From positions 29,404 through 93,403 of the forward strand of contig JAGCVY010000083.1 in NCBI GenBank assembly GCA_017962105.1: 64,000 bases of DNA, given 5' to 3'. The notes under the pieces were generated by a model, which ran no database searches, was not told the DNA's origin, and worked only from the letters and a program-made list of their open reading frames with translations. Position 1 is the stretch's first letter. Every line of letters starts with the position of its first letter. This document shows, one piece after another, positions 16,583 through 26,127 of this stretch. Source of the DNA: Lachnospiraceae bacterium (GTDB taxonomy: Bacteria > Bacillota > Clostridia > Lachnospirales > Lachnospiraceae). Made by a program: the position numbers and the translations under genes.

Positions 16583-18202
16583 TCACTCCGCGCTTCCTTT
16601 GTCGTCCTTACCGATGTCCTTGAGGAGGTTGTAGAGCATCTTCTCCATATCCTCATCGGGAATTTCCTTTTTCTCGCGAACACACGGCACAACCTGAGTG
16701 TCAGCCATCATCTTCGCATACTCGTCCTCGTTCGCGTCGGAGGGATTGCCCTTCGCCTCCTCCGTCGCGTTGCAGACCTCATTGCCGATCCTCTCGGCCA
16801 CTGCTTCCAGCTCCGCATCCGCATAATCGCGCTCCGCGATCACAACGTCACTGTCGTCGGCACCTTCGGATTCCTCCTCCGGAAAATTCTCCTCGTCGCA
16901 GTCCTCGTCGTCCTCATCGGATTCCTCGTCGCTGTCCTCATCCGTATCGTCAACATCGTCATCCTCAGGCTCATCGTCGTCGGCATCATCGATGTCTTCT
17001 TCATCATCGTCCTCGTCGTCCTCGTCGGACTCTTCGTCATCCGCCTCGTCGGAGTCGTCCTCCTCGGCATCATCTTCGTCGGAGTCGTCCTCATCTTCCT
17101 CGTCAGAGTCATCCTCAGCGGTCTCGCCGGACTCCTCCTCAGCGGCATCCTCCGAAGCCTCGTCGGTATCCTCTTCCGGATCGGACTCGTCATCCTCGTC
17201 CTCATCGTCGTCATCGTAATCATCGTCGAAATAGACGTGATCGATCTTTCCGGCAAGCTCCTCCGGCAGGACATACTCTGCGCCGTCGGCTGCTGCAGCT
17301 TCCGTTGCGCCCTCCGCCGCTTCGGCTTCCGCCTCGACAGCTGCGGGCTCTGCGTCAGCTTCCTCTGCCGCGGCCTCACCGGCATCCTCCGCGAAAACCG
17401 AACGATCCTCACCGGTAGGCTGGTGCAGCGACAGAAACTCCGGCGTGCGGAGATACGGCTCGGGATGAGCGGGCATCGCCTGTGCGATGGACTTCTCATC
17501 CACGGTCTCGTTGGCCACCGCCTCTGCGCGGGCATTTTCCTCCAGGAGGGCAGAGACATCATCCATCAGGGATTCTGCGGTGGTCTCAGCGTCAACTTCC
17601 TCCTCGGCAGCCGCGGCAATATCATCGGCGTCCGTATCCGTCTCGCAGGCGTCCAGAAGGACTTTCGCCTTCGCCGACACCTCGGAATCCGGAAAATACT
17701 TCATGATCTGGTGGCATTCCTTCGCGCACAGCTCACGGTCGTTATTCTTGTAATATGCCTTGGCAAGCTCCAGCGCCCAGACATCGGTATACTCTTCATT
17801 CTTCAGCTTCGCAAGGCTCTTGATCAAAAACTCGGGATCCTTGCCCAGCATGCAGTCCACACGGTAGCGGTACACAAGGCGCTCCGGGTTCTCCGGCTCC
17901 ATCCGGCGGAACTCGCGGAGATACTGCTCCGCTTCCCTCGGTTCCTTCTGTTTCAGGCAAATCTCAATCAAGCCGGTCATAACCTTATGGGTTTTGTTCC
18001 GGTTGTACATTTCAAGATAAATGTCCTTTGCGTCGTCGTAGCGTCCCTTCTTCGTGTACAGATCCGCAATGACGGAAAGGTTGTACTGCGAAGCCACCTT
18101 CTCGGGATTGATTCGGTCGGCGATCTCCACCGCCTCATCGTACGCCTTCTCTCGAACCAGTTTCTTTACTGCATTGACTTTGGCGGTCGTTGTCAGTAAC
18201 AT
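16583..18202 (-). CDS. TPR protein with a long acidic tail
   Basis: A 539-residue protein of unknown function. Residues 1-190 form TPR-like helical pairs (LVREKAYDEAVEIADRI, LYTKKGRYDDAKDIYLEMY, LRRMEPENPERL-type units). A linker rich in Ala and Glu follows. Residues about 310-460 are almost entirely Asp, Glu and Ser, extremely acidic. The last 80 residues resume a mixed composition. No signal peptide or membrane segment is seen, so it should be cytoplasmic. It is 6 bases upstream of murA, hinting at a link with cell-wall synthesis, but no enzymatic motif is visible. The acidic tract is low-complexity DNA and could change length. Confidence 0.7.
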   Translation of the reverse strand: MLLTTTAKVNAVKKLVREKAYDEAVEIADRINPEKVASQYNLSVIADLYTKKGRYDDAKDIYLEMYNRNKTHKVMTGLIEICLKQKEPREAEQYLREFRRMEPENPERLVYRYRVDCMLGKDPEFLIKSLAKLKNEEYTDVWALELAKAYYKNNDRELCAKECHQIMKYFPDSEVSAKAKVLLDACETDTDADDIAAAAEEEVDAETTAESLMDDVSALLEENARAEAVANETVDEKSIAQAMPAHPEPYLRTPEFLSLHQPTGEDRSVFAEDAGEAAAEEADAEPAAVEAEAEAAEGATEAAAADGAEYVLPEELAGKIDHVYFDDDYDDDDEDEDDESDPEEDTDEASEDAAEEESGETAEDDSDEEDEDDSDEDDAEEDDSDEADDEESDEDDEDDDEEDIDDADDDEPEDDDVDDTDEDSDEESDEDDEDCDEENFPEEESEGADDSDVVIAERDYADAELEAVAERIGNEVCNATEEAKGNPSDANEDEYAKMMADTQVVPCVREKKEIPDEDMEKMLYNLLKDIGKDDKGSAE

Positions 18203-18274
18203 GCTACTCTCCTCTCCTAAGAACCTGCGGATTCGAACCCGAATCCCATGGGAATTCCGTTAACCAATACAAAA

Positions 18275-18540
18275 GCCGTGCGAAGTGCGTCGAAACGCCT
18301 TTCCGGACGTTACCGCAGCAGTTGACTCGGCTCAGGTTTACTCGCGGCGCATGAGAGGGTTCGCTTAGTGCTGCTGTATTCCTACCCTGACACGGTTCAC
18401 AAATTCTCATCGCGCGAGGCCCAAGCTTCAACGTTACTTACTACGGGCAGCTCCAAATCGGACGCCCCTCGGCACATCATCACCCCTGCTGTAGCGGATT
18501 GCAGGTACAGGGCACCGCTATCTCCCCGGTTGCACGGCAC
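18275..18540 (-). ncRNA. ffs: signal recognition particle RNA (large Firmicutes type)
   Basis: About 266 bases, the size of Bacillus scRNA. The 5' part carries the Alu-domain sequence CCGGGGAG..TAGCGGTGCCCTG and AATCCGCTA. The S-domain tip reads GTGAACC, GTGTCAGG, GGAA and AGCAGCACTAAG in order, matching the conserved SRP54-binding loop region. The ends pair as GCCGTGC (5') with GCACGGC (3', 18281-18275), followed by TTTTGTATT. A perfect sigma-A promoter sits just upstream. It guides membrane proteins to the Sec machinery with Ffh. Confidence 0.93.
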
Positions 18541-18544
18541 AATA

Positions 18545-18573
18545 AGTATACTGTTTTTCTATATAATTGTCAA
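18545..18573 (-). promoter_or_regulatory. strong promoter of the SRP RNA
   Basis: TTGACA (18573-18568), 17-base spacer, TATACT (18550-18545) on the minus strand, 5-7 bases before the RNA start. Confidence 0.9.
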
Positions 18574-18611
18574 CCAGAATAACAAGGTAGAAAGGCTGCG
18601 GAAAATACTGT

Positions 18612-18690
18612 GAAAAAGCGCACTCAGTGAGAAGATTGCGCACAACACACTTCGCGAGCAAAGCTCGCTCAGCGCGCACTTCGAGATAAG
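18612..18690. repeat. reduced copy (C) of the multi-hairpin repeat element
   Basis: It contains the hairpin gcgagc-aaa-gctcgc (18654-18668), identical to the first hairpin of copy B, followed by agcgcgca and, on the minus strand, directly preceded by an intrinsic terminator. The other arms of copies A and B are missing or rearranged; a gcgcactcagtgag...gcgcac segment remains. It lies between the ftsH-side terminator and the SRP promoter. Confidence 0.5.
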
Positions 18691-18722
18691 AGAAAACCAC
18701 CCCTGCATTTCTGCAGGGGTGG
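18691..18722 (-). terminator. terminator downstream of the ftsH-side transcript
   Basis: Perfect 11-base stem CCACCCCTGCA (18722-18712) with TGCAGGGGTGG (18707-18697), then TTTTCTCTT on the minus strand. The 280 bases between it and the FeoB-associated gene at 19005 hold no gene I can support. Confidence 0.8.
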
Positions 18723-19004
18723 CTTCCGGAGAAGGTATTTTTGTTACTTTGGGGTGTAGCAAAAACTATATAATGTATTGGGGTTTACGCTCATTATAAT
18801 ACCACGGTGCAGTACGTTTGTGTGCACAAACATTACAAAAACCATAATTTCTTTTTGTGCAACCTGCCAAGGGCCTTTCGTCAATGTGTCTGATTGACAT
18901 CAAAATATCGGGTTCTCCAATGGACTTTTCCGTCATTTTGTACAATCAAGCCGTTTTTGGGCCTTTCGAGGCCGTCCCGATCCCGCCGAGCGCGCCCCCG
19001 TCGC

Positions 19005-19184
19005 TCACTTCCCCGGTTTCTCCCTCTGACACATCCCGCGGGAGGCGCATCCCTCACAGCCGCAGCTGCAGCTGTGCTTCCCCTGCCGGCGGTCGCGGAT
19101 CATTTTCCGAATGATCAGGGCGACGATCACGATCAGCACAAGGGAGACAAGTATTGTCCCGATGTTCTCCGCAAGCCATGCCAT
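19005..19184 (-). CDS. FeoB-associated Cys-rich membrane protein
   Basis: A 59-codon gene. The N-terminus is one membrane helix (about 8-25, IGTILVSLVLIVIVALII), then basic residues, then a cysteine-rich tail CSCGCEGCASRGMC. This is the pattern of the short FeoB-associated family that often accompanies the ferrous-iron transporter. The ribosome site AAGGAGG lies 8 bases before ATG. No feoA or feoB gene is present in the window; the neighbour is ftsH, 60 bases upstream. Its biochemical role is not established; metal binding by the Cys tail is an inference. Confidence 0.85.
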   Translation of the reverse strand: MAWLAENIGTILVSLVLIVIVALIIRKMIRDRRQGKHSCSCGCEGCASRGMCQREKPGK

Positions 19185-19244
19185 GGGCTTTCCTCCTTCG
19201 CAAAACCGCCCGGAGAATCTGACGACCTCCGGGCGGGTGATATT

Positions 19245-21136
<1,892 letters not shown>

Positions 21137-21140
<4 letters not shown>

Positions 21141-21688
21141 TCAACCTCCACATCTTCGGTGATGCTCAGCTTGCCGATGTACGGCAGCGCGCGGTACTTC
21201 TGCGCATAGTCGAGCCCGAAGCCTACAACAAATTCATCCGGGATTTCAAACCCCGTGTATTGTACCTTCACATCCGTCACGCGCCGGGACGGCTTGTCGA
21301 GAAGCGTACACAATGCAAGAGACTCCGGCTGACGGCTCTTTAACATTTCCAGAAGGAACGCTAACGTCCGTCCCGAGTCCACGATATCCTCCACCACGAT
21401 CACATGCTGGCCGCGGATGGTCTCGTCCAGATCCTTGACGATCCGCACACGGCCGGAGCTCTCCACGTCGTCGCCGTAGCTCGACACCGACATGAAGTCC
21501 AGTTTAATCGGAAGGTCAATCCGCTTCGCAAGCTCTGTCGTGAAGAACACGCTCCCCTTGAGGATACAGATGAGCTTTAACTCCTCACAGCCCGCATAGT
21601 CCGAGGTAATCTCCTCCGCCAATTCACGCACACGCGCCAAAAGACGCTCTTCCGGAATCATCACGCTGACCGTTTCGACCATTTCCAT
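21137..21688 (-). CDS. hpt: hypoxanthine phosphoribosyltransferase
   Basis: A 183-residue purine-salvage enzyme converting hypoxanthine or guanine with PRPP to IMP or GMP. The PRPP motif is [14 protein letters not shown] (near 104), with GSVFF for pyrophosphate binding and [12 protein letters not shown] near the C-terminus. I chose the ATG at 21688 because GGAGG precedes it by 5 bases; a start at 21706 overlapping the tilS stop (ATGA) is also possible and would add six residues. It ends overlapping ftsH. Confidence 0.95.
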
Positions 21689-21702
21689 AGTTGCCTCCGT
21701 CT

Positions 21703-23127
21703 TCATTCTTCCGTCAGCCGGACCACCAGCACGCGCTTTGTGCCCTCGCTGACACGGAACCGCTCGCTCCCGCGCACGCCGGGAATCCACAAGGTCTCCG
21801 ATTCATCCGCCGTCATCACGAGAGGAATCTCGTCGCGGCGCTCCCTCGGAACCTTCTTGTTGACGAACACATCCTGTACCAGGGCTGTCTTTCCGTCCCG
21901 GGAGATGGTGATGCGGTCTCCGGGGCGTCTTGCGCGCACCACGCAAGCCTTGCCCATTGTATCATAATCAAACCATTTCGTATACGGATCGGGCGAAAAA
22001 TCCTCACAATTTTCACGGTCTGTCACGGAAAATGAGAGCTTCATCCGCCGTTCCCCGAAAAATGTCACCGTCACGCCGCGCTCGATCTCCCGCCGCGCGA
22101 TCTCATGCCTTCCGCCGAAGGCCTCCACGATGTCCACCGCCGGCTCAATGTCGCGGTAGCCCCGCCGAAGCGTCACCCCGTGCGGAAAATCGGCCTGCGC
22201 CGATACTCTTCCCTCACACAACTTAAGAAGCATCGCGATGTGGGCGTCCGAAAGGTCCTTCCGGTGTCCGCACACAAGCTCAAGGTAGCGAAGCGCAGCC
22301 TCCGCCCGGAACACCTCGGGGATCTCCGCCATCGCGTCGCAGTGCATCTTCCGCTCCGCCTCATCCACGACCGTCCCGTAGACCTTGTCCGTCTCGGCGT
22401 CAAAATACTCCCTGACAGCCTCGAGACGCTCGCCCGCCTTGGCGATGTTGCGGGCAGCCCCGGCGTTCCGCCCGGCAAGGAGCGGCATCACCCGGTTCCT
22501 CAGGAAATTCCGGTCCCCGTCGTCCTCGCGGTTCGTGGCGTCGATGCAGTACTCCTCGCCCCGAAGCGCCAACTCCGCAAGGATCTCCGCCTTGTGAAGC
22601 GAAAGAAGCGGCCGGATCAGACGCAGGTTCCCGTCCTCAAAGGGCCGGCTGTCCGCCGAGATCCCCGTGAGGCCGCGAAGCCCGCTGCCGCGCATGAGAT
22701 GCAGCAGAACCGTCTCCGCCCTGTCGTCCGCATGATGGGCAACCGCAACGCAGTTCGCGCCGGTCTCCGCGGCCACCCGCGCAAATTCGCGGTACCGCAC
22801 GGTCCGGCCGGCCTCCTCGATGCCGATGCCCTGCTCCTTCGCGAACGCAGGCACATCCACCGATACAACCACAAGCGGAATCTTTTTCTTTTCGCAAAAT
22901 GCCCTGCAGAACGCCTCGTCGCGCTCCGCCTCCGCGCCGCGGATCTTATGGTTGACGTGCACCGCGGTAAGCCGCAGCGACAACTCCTCCGCAAGCTCGT
23001 GAAGCATCACAAGAAGGCACAGCGAGTCGCTTCCGCCGGAAAATCCGGCCACAACGCCGTCTCCGGTTGACAGCAACCGCTTCCGCTCAATCATTTCCCG
23101 TACTCTGCGCAGCGCTTCCGTCTCCAT
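21703..23127 (-). CDS. tilS: tRNA(Ile)-lysidine synthetase
   Basis: A 474-residue enzyme that converts the wobble C34 of tRNA-Ile2 to lysidine, needed to read AUA. The PP-loop SGGSDS lies near 30; HHADDRAETVLLHLMRGSGLRGL near 130-150 (first and last residues H and L) is the family core. The C-terminal domain carries the WIPGVRGSERF segment. The ATG at 23127 has a GAGAGG-type site; a much longer open frame upstream is not coding. It follows divIC by 13 bases and overlaps or abuts hpt. Confidence 0.94.
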   Translation of the reverse strand: METEALRRVREMIERKRLLSTGDGVVAGFSGGSDSLCLLVMLHELAEELSLRLTAVHVNHKIRGAEAERDEAFCRAFCEKKKIPLVVVSVDVPAFAKEQGIGIEEAGRTVRYREFARVAAETGANCVAVAHHADDRAETVLLHLMRGSGLRGLTGISADSRPFEDGNLRLIRPLLSLHKAEILAELALRGEEYCIDATNREDDGDRNFLRNRVMPLLAGRNAGAARNIAKAGERLEAVREYFDAETDKVYGTVVDEAERKMHCDAMAEIPEVFRAEAALRYLELVCGHRKDLSDAHIAMLLKLCEGRVSAQADFPHGVTLRRGYRDIEPAVDIVEAFGGRHEIARREIERGVTVTFFGERRMKLSFSVTDRENCEDFSPDPYTKWFDYDTMGKACVVRARRPGDRITISRDGKTALVQDVFVNKKVPRERRDEIPLVMTADESETLWIPGVRGSERFRVSEGTKRVLVVRLTEE

Positions 23128-23140
23128 ACAGCACCTCTCG

Positions 23141-23497
23141 TCACTTGCCCGCCTTCGTGGGCTCCGGCGTCGGCGTTGCCGGCAAATCGTCCTCCACATG
23201 GAACAGGATCTCATCCTTGTACACAAGGCCGAGCACCTCGCGGGCAACCTCTTCCATATAACCGCGCGTCTTTACGTAGGCGCGGTACTGTTCGATCTCC
23301 TCCGTGCGCTCCATCTCCTGCGCTTTCAGGCGGATCAACCGCTCCTTTTCCTCCAGCTTCCTGTCGTAGTCATCCTGCGCTCCGTGCAGCAGGATGACAA
23401 AGGCCGCCCCGATCAGGCAGACCAAAAGGCCCAGGATGAAAAAGGAGACAAGCCGCTTTGTCAGCATGTGTTTTTTCGGAACTATTCCTTTCTTCAT
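23141..23497 (-). CDS. divIC: septum formation initiator, DivIC/FtsB family
   Basis: A 118-residue bitopic membrane protein: a basic N-terminus, a membrane helix near 17-38 (FFILGLLVCLIGAAFVILL), then a coiled coil rich in Glu, Lys and Arg (about 45-75), and YMEEVAREVLGLVYKDEI, which is typical of DivIC/FtsB. It acts in the FtsQLB-type divisome subcomplex. A Pro/Thr tail (PATPTPEPT) ends it. It sits between rqcP and tilS as in Bacillus. Confidence 0.88.
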   Translation of the reverse strand: MKKGIVPKKHMLTKRLVSFFILGLLVCLIGAAFVILLHGAQDDYDRKLEEKERLIRLKAQEMERTEEIEQYRAYVKTRGYMEEVAREVLGLVYKDEILFHVEDDLPATPTPEPTKAGK

Positions 23498-23542
23498 ATC
23501 GTCCTCATTCCTTCGAAAGTAAGTAAAACCCCTGTGTTTGCA

Positions 23543-23782
23543 CTACAGATAACGGAACAATTCCTTCGCCTCGTCCTTGCGGACCGTCTCGGTGACCGAG
23601 GTCACCTCCACCTTTACTTCCTTATTCCCGAAACCGATCTCGATCACGTCGCCGACCTTCACCTCCAGGGAAGCCCTCGCGACCTTACCGTTCACCGAGA
23701 CGCGCCCTGCATCGCAGGCCTCGTTGGCGACGGTTCTCCGCTTGATCAGCCGGGAAACCTTCAAATACTTGTCCAGTCTCAT
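23543..23782 (-). CDS. rqcP: S4-domain RNA-binding protein RqcP
   Basis: A 79-residue protein that is nearly all S4 RNA-binding domain: MRLDKYLKVSRLIKRRTVANE, then RVSVNGKVARASLEVKVGDVIEI. The Bacillus homologue assists ribosome-associated quality control by stabilising P-site tRNA during C-terminal tailing. The start at 23782 gives the standard N-terminus; its ribosome site is weak, and an in-frame ATG 4 codons upstream is possible. It lies between hup and divIC, as in other Firmicutes. Confidence 0.88.
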   Translation of the reverse strand: MRLDKYLKVSRLIKRRTVANEACDAGRVSVNGKVARASLEVKVGDVIEIGFGNKEVKVEVTSVTETVRKDEAKELFRYL

Positions 23783-23808
23783 ACGATAATCCATCCATTG
23801 ATGAACAA

Positions 23809-23834
23809 TGGGCCGGTCAAAAACCGACCGGCCC
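23809..23834 (-). terminator. strong hairpin after hup, terminator-like
   Basis: Perfect 10-base stem TGGGCCGGTC (23834-23825) with GACCGGCCCA (23818-23809). The following U-run is poor on the minus strand, so termination may be partial and rqcP may be read through. Confidence 0.55.
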
Positions 23835-23872
23835 ATGATGTCTTCTTTATGCAACAAGGCATCCGTTAACAA

Positions 23873-24160
23873 TTATTTCTTCTTTTTCTTGTTAACAGCA
23901 TCCTTCAGAGCGCTGCCGGCTTTGAACTTCGGCTGCTTGGAAGCCTTGATCGTGATCGTCTCCTTGGTAAGAGGATTGCGACCCTTGCGAGCAGGTCTCT
24001 TGTTTACTTCGAAGGTACCGAAACCAACAAGGACAACCTTCTTCTCAGCTACGAGCGTCTCGGTAACGGTTCCGATGAACGCATCAACCATCTTCTTAGC
24101 GTCTTCTTTCTTAACGCCGGCCTTCTCAGCAATAGCAGCAACCAATTCTGTCTTATTCAT
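23873..24160 (-). CDS. hup: HU family DNA-binding protein
   Basis: A 95-residue histone-like protein. It starts MNKTELVAAIAEKAG and has the core GFGTFEVNKRPARKGRNP (near 46-63) that forms the DNA-embracing arms, ending in a poly-lysine tail. It compacts and bends DNA as a dimer. A clear promoter precedes it. It heads the conserved block leading to ftsH. Confidence 0.97.
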   Translation of the reverse strand: MNKTELVAAIAEKAGVKKEDAKKMVDAFIGTVTETLVAEKKVVLVGFGTFEVNKRPARKGRNPLTKETITIKASKQPKFKAGSALKDAVNKKKKK

Positions 24161-24249
24161 TACGTGATTCCTCCTGTGATATTATTGGTATCTCCTTGAT
24201 TTTCGCGGTTCCGCAATATGCTCCGCGCAAAAATCATACTCACAGTTAA

Positions 24250-24278
24250 GTTATAAACGGATTCGCCCGTAAAGTCAA
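24250..24278 (-). promoter_or_regulatory. promoter of hup
   Basis: TTGACT (24278-24273), 17-base spacer, TATAAC (24255-24250) on the minus strand, about 90 bases before the hup start. Confidence 0.75.
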
Positions 24279-24294
24279 GTGAAAAAGTGTCAAA

Positions 24295-24330
24295 ACCCGC
24301 GGAAAATCAAGGAAAATCGCGGTTTTCAGG
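24295..24330 (-). terminator. possible terminator after the 24383 gene
   Basis: On the minus strand AAAACCGCG pairs with CGCGGGTTTT around a loop holding two direct copies of the ATTTTCC word; a short U-run follows. Modest support only. Confidence 0.4.
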
Positions 24331-24382
24331 CATTTTTCGGAGAATCCTCCGTCATTTCCCGGACGTGGCCGCAAAATCCCTT

Positions 24383-24976
24383 TCACTCCGCATCTTCCAT
24401 GAGATTCGGGGCAACGTACCATTTGCCGTCGATGCGGATGCACCAGCTGACGTCCGTGTCCTCTTCCGTCTGCTTGTCGCCGTTCTCGTCACAGTATGTC
24501 ACCTTGTAGCGGATGACGGCCATGGCAGCCTTCTCGATCCTGCCCTCGTAGACGTCAAAGTACTCCGAGCGGAGCAGATCGACGCAGTGCTTGAAGCCCT
24601 CATCCCCGGGCTCATACTCCTCGATCTTCGTGCCGGTGCGGCGGTAGGACATGCCGTTTTCCTCAATGATCTGCTTCGCCTCCGTAAAATACGGCTGGAT
24701 CTGGCCGTACAGCTCGCCGGAAAGCGACAGGCCGAGGTTTACCATGCAGTCCGGATTGTAGATGGTGACCTCGACAAAGTCGTCGAAGTCGCAGCCGTAG
24801 ATCGCATCGAACGCGCGGTTGCTGGCGTTCTTCGCGCTGGCGTGCGGTGCGAGGACGGTCTTGTAGAGGATAAACACGACAACCGCTCCCAGCAGCGCGA
24901 TCGCACCGAGAACGATCAGGAAAATGCTCGTCGGGGACAGTTTCTTCTTTTTCTTTTGACTTTCGTTGTTTCCCAT
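24383..24976 (-). CDS. single-pass membrane protein of unknown function
   Basis: A 197-residue protein with a Lys-rich N-terminus (KKKKK near 8-12), a membrane helix near 17-42 (SIFLIVLGAIALLGAVVVFILY) and an external domain of about 150 residues that ends DGKWYVAPNLMEDAE. The GKWYV-type ending resembles the external domain of the next upstream gene at 25075 (GNWYVLTSL), so both may belong to a family of extracellular stress or lipid-attached sensors. I do not recognise an enzymatic motif. It has its own ribosome site (GGAG) and lies between terminators. Confidence 0.65.
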   Translation of the reverse strand: MGNNESQKKKKKLSPTSIFLIVLGAIALLGAVVVFILYKTVLAPHASAKNASNRAFDAIYGCDFDDFVEVTIYNPDCMVNLGLSLSGELYGQIQPYFTEAKQIIEENGMSYRRTGTKIEEYEPGDEGFKHCVDLLRSEYFDVYEGRIEKAAMAVIRYKVTYCDENGDKQTEEDTDVSWCIRIDGKWYVAPNLMEDAE

Positions 24977-24991
24977 GTAAAACTCCGTGAC

Positions 24992-25032
24992 AGGAAAAGG
25001 ATTCCCCCGGACCGCACCGCGACCCGGGGGAA
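24992..25032 (-). terminator. terminator of the zinc-ribbon membrane gene
   Basis: Stem TTCCCCCGG (25032-25024) with CCGGGGGAA (25010-25002), then TCCTTTTCC on the minus strand. Confidence 0.7.
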
Positions 25033-25074
25033 CACATTAGCTTTTCTCTGTGAAATTATAGAGCAGGCTTAGGA

Positions 25075-25791
25075 TCAGTCTTTGTCCTTCTTACCATACT
25101 TAGCCCACTTGTTTGCGACATCTTTGATGTTGTCGCCGGTCATGTAGCTGCCCAACTCCATATCAAGGGAAGTAAGAACATACCAGTTTCCGGAAACCTT
25201 AACACAGGTAAAGAACATGCTATCACTGTCTTTGCCCTTCTTGATCTTAACCTCAACGATGGCCATCTTGGAAACCTTCTTGGTCTCACCCTTCATCTTG
25301 TCCTCGATGTAGTTGCAAAGGCCCTCAAACTCATCATCCTTGCCGCTGTAGGTTTTGCTGCCCTTTACGGACCAGGAATAATCGTCGTCGTCATCATCGT
25401 CATCGTCGTCAAGCAGGTCAAGTGCCTTCAGCGCCTTCTCGCTACGTTTAAGAAGGAACTTGCCCTCCTGCTCTTCAGCCTTTTCCTGATAGTTCAAATA
25501 ATCCTTAACAACAGCCTTGGCGCCGTCACGAAGGATAAGGATAAGAGCGATAGCGATCACAGCAACAGCTGCGATAGCGCCGATAATGATAGGCAGCTTG
25601 TTGCCGCCTGCCTTCTTAGCCTTGGGAGCTGCTGCAGGCTGAACCGGTGCATACTGAGGAGCTGCCGGTGCCGGCTGAGGTGCTGCCTGAGGAGCTACAG
25701 GTGCTGCCTGAGGAGCTGCAAACTGTGCGCCGCAAATCGGGCAAACAGCAGAGCCGTCAGGGATCTGATTACCACATTTTGTACAGAACAT
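25075..25791 (-). CDS. zinc-ribbon membrane protein
   Basis: A 238-residue protein. The N-terminal zinc ribbon MFCTKCGNQIPDGSAVCPICG (Cys at 3, 6, 17, 20) is cytoplasmic. A Pro/Ala/Gln-rich linker follows (about 25-65), then a membrane helix (about 72-93) and an external domain that contains a run of ten aspartates and ends with a GNWYVLTSL motif. This design of zinc ribbon, linker and membrane helix is common in Firmicutes proteins of unknown role. The start at 25791 follows AAGGAAG; the longer open frame starts upstream of the promoter's transcription start and is excluded. Confidence 0.75.
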   Translation of the reverse strand: MFCTKCGNQIPDGSAVCPICGAQFAAPQAAPVAPQAAPQPAPAAPQYAPVQPAAAPKAKKAGGNKLPIIIGAIAAVAVIAIALILILRDGAKAVVKDYLNYQEKAEEQEGKFLLKRSEKALKALDLLDDDDDDDDDDYSWSVKGSKTYSGKDDEFEGLCNYIEDKMKGETKKVSKMAIVEVKIKKGKDSDSMFFTCVKVSGNWYVLTSLDMELGSYMTGDNIKDVANKWAKYGKKDKD

Positions 25792-25888
25792 AACATTTCT
25801 TCCTTTCTCATTATTATATTTCGCTTTCTTTTGCGGAAGATCTGACGCGGATGCAAATCCGAAGCCTTCCCTCCCCGCATACATCTTG

Positions 25889-25917
25889 ACTATACCTTAT
25901 TTTTCATGGATTTGCAA
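25889..25917 (-). promoter_or_regulatory. promoter of the zinc-ribbon membrane gene
   Basis: TTGCAA (25917-25912), 17-base spacer, TATAGT (25894-25889) on the minus strand. Confidence 0.7.
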
Positions 25918-26034
25918 GTGTTTTCGCAGGGTTTTACCCTCCCTGTGTGCAGAAATCACGGAAGGACGCCCATTTTCCGAAACAGGACCTTTTGACACGG
26001 CGCTTCCGCCCGCCCCTGAGTTGGGCTCCGACTA

Positions 26035-26063
26035 TTGACTTTCCCCGTCCAAATGGGTATGAT
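26035..26063 (+). promoter_or_regulatory. promoter of the metal ABC ATPase gene
   Basis: TTGACT (26035-26040), 17-base spacer, TATGAT (26058-26063). The 336 bases between the divergent genes hold these two promoters and two copies of the CATTTTCCG/CGGAAAATG word (25971-25979, 26070-26077). No clear Zur box was found. Confidence 0.75.
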
Positions 26064-26127
26064 ATTTCACGGAAAATGTACCCGTTGCAGCAGGTCTGCA
26101 CGGGTTTTCTGAGAATCGGAGGTTTCT

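Noticed and set aside
16840-17562. Alternative frames across the acidic tract of the TPR gene
   Set aside because: They translate to Arg/Met/Thr or Ser repeats produced by the GAC/GAG-rich codons and have no ribosome site.
18229-18246. ggattcgaacccgaatcc resembles a tRNA T-arm at the 3' side of the SRP RNA
   Set aside because: No matching acceptor, D-arm or anticodon arm could be assembled in the neighbouring bases on either strand, and no CCA end is present. It may be a hairpin only.
18940-18990. ggcctttcgaggcc hairpin near 18960 as a terminator
   Set aside because: The stem is short and no U-run follows on either strand.
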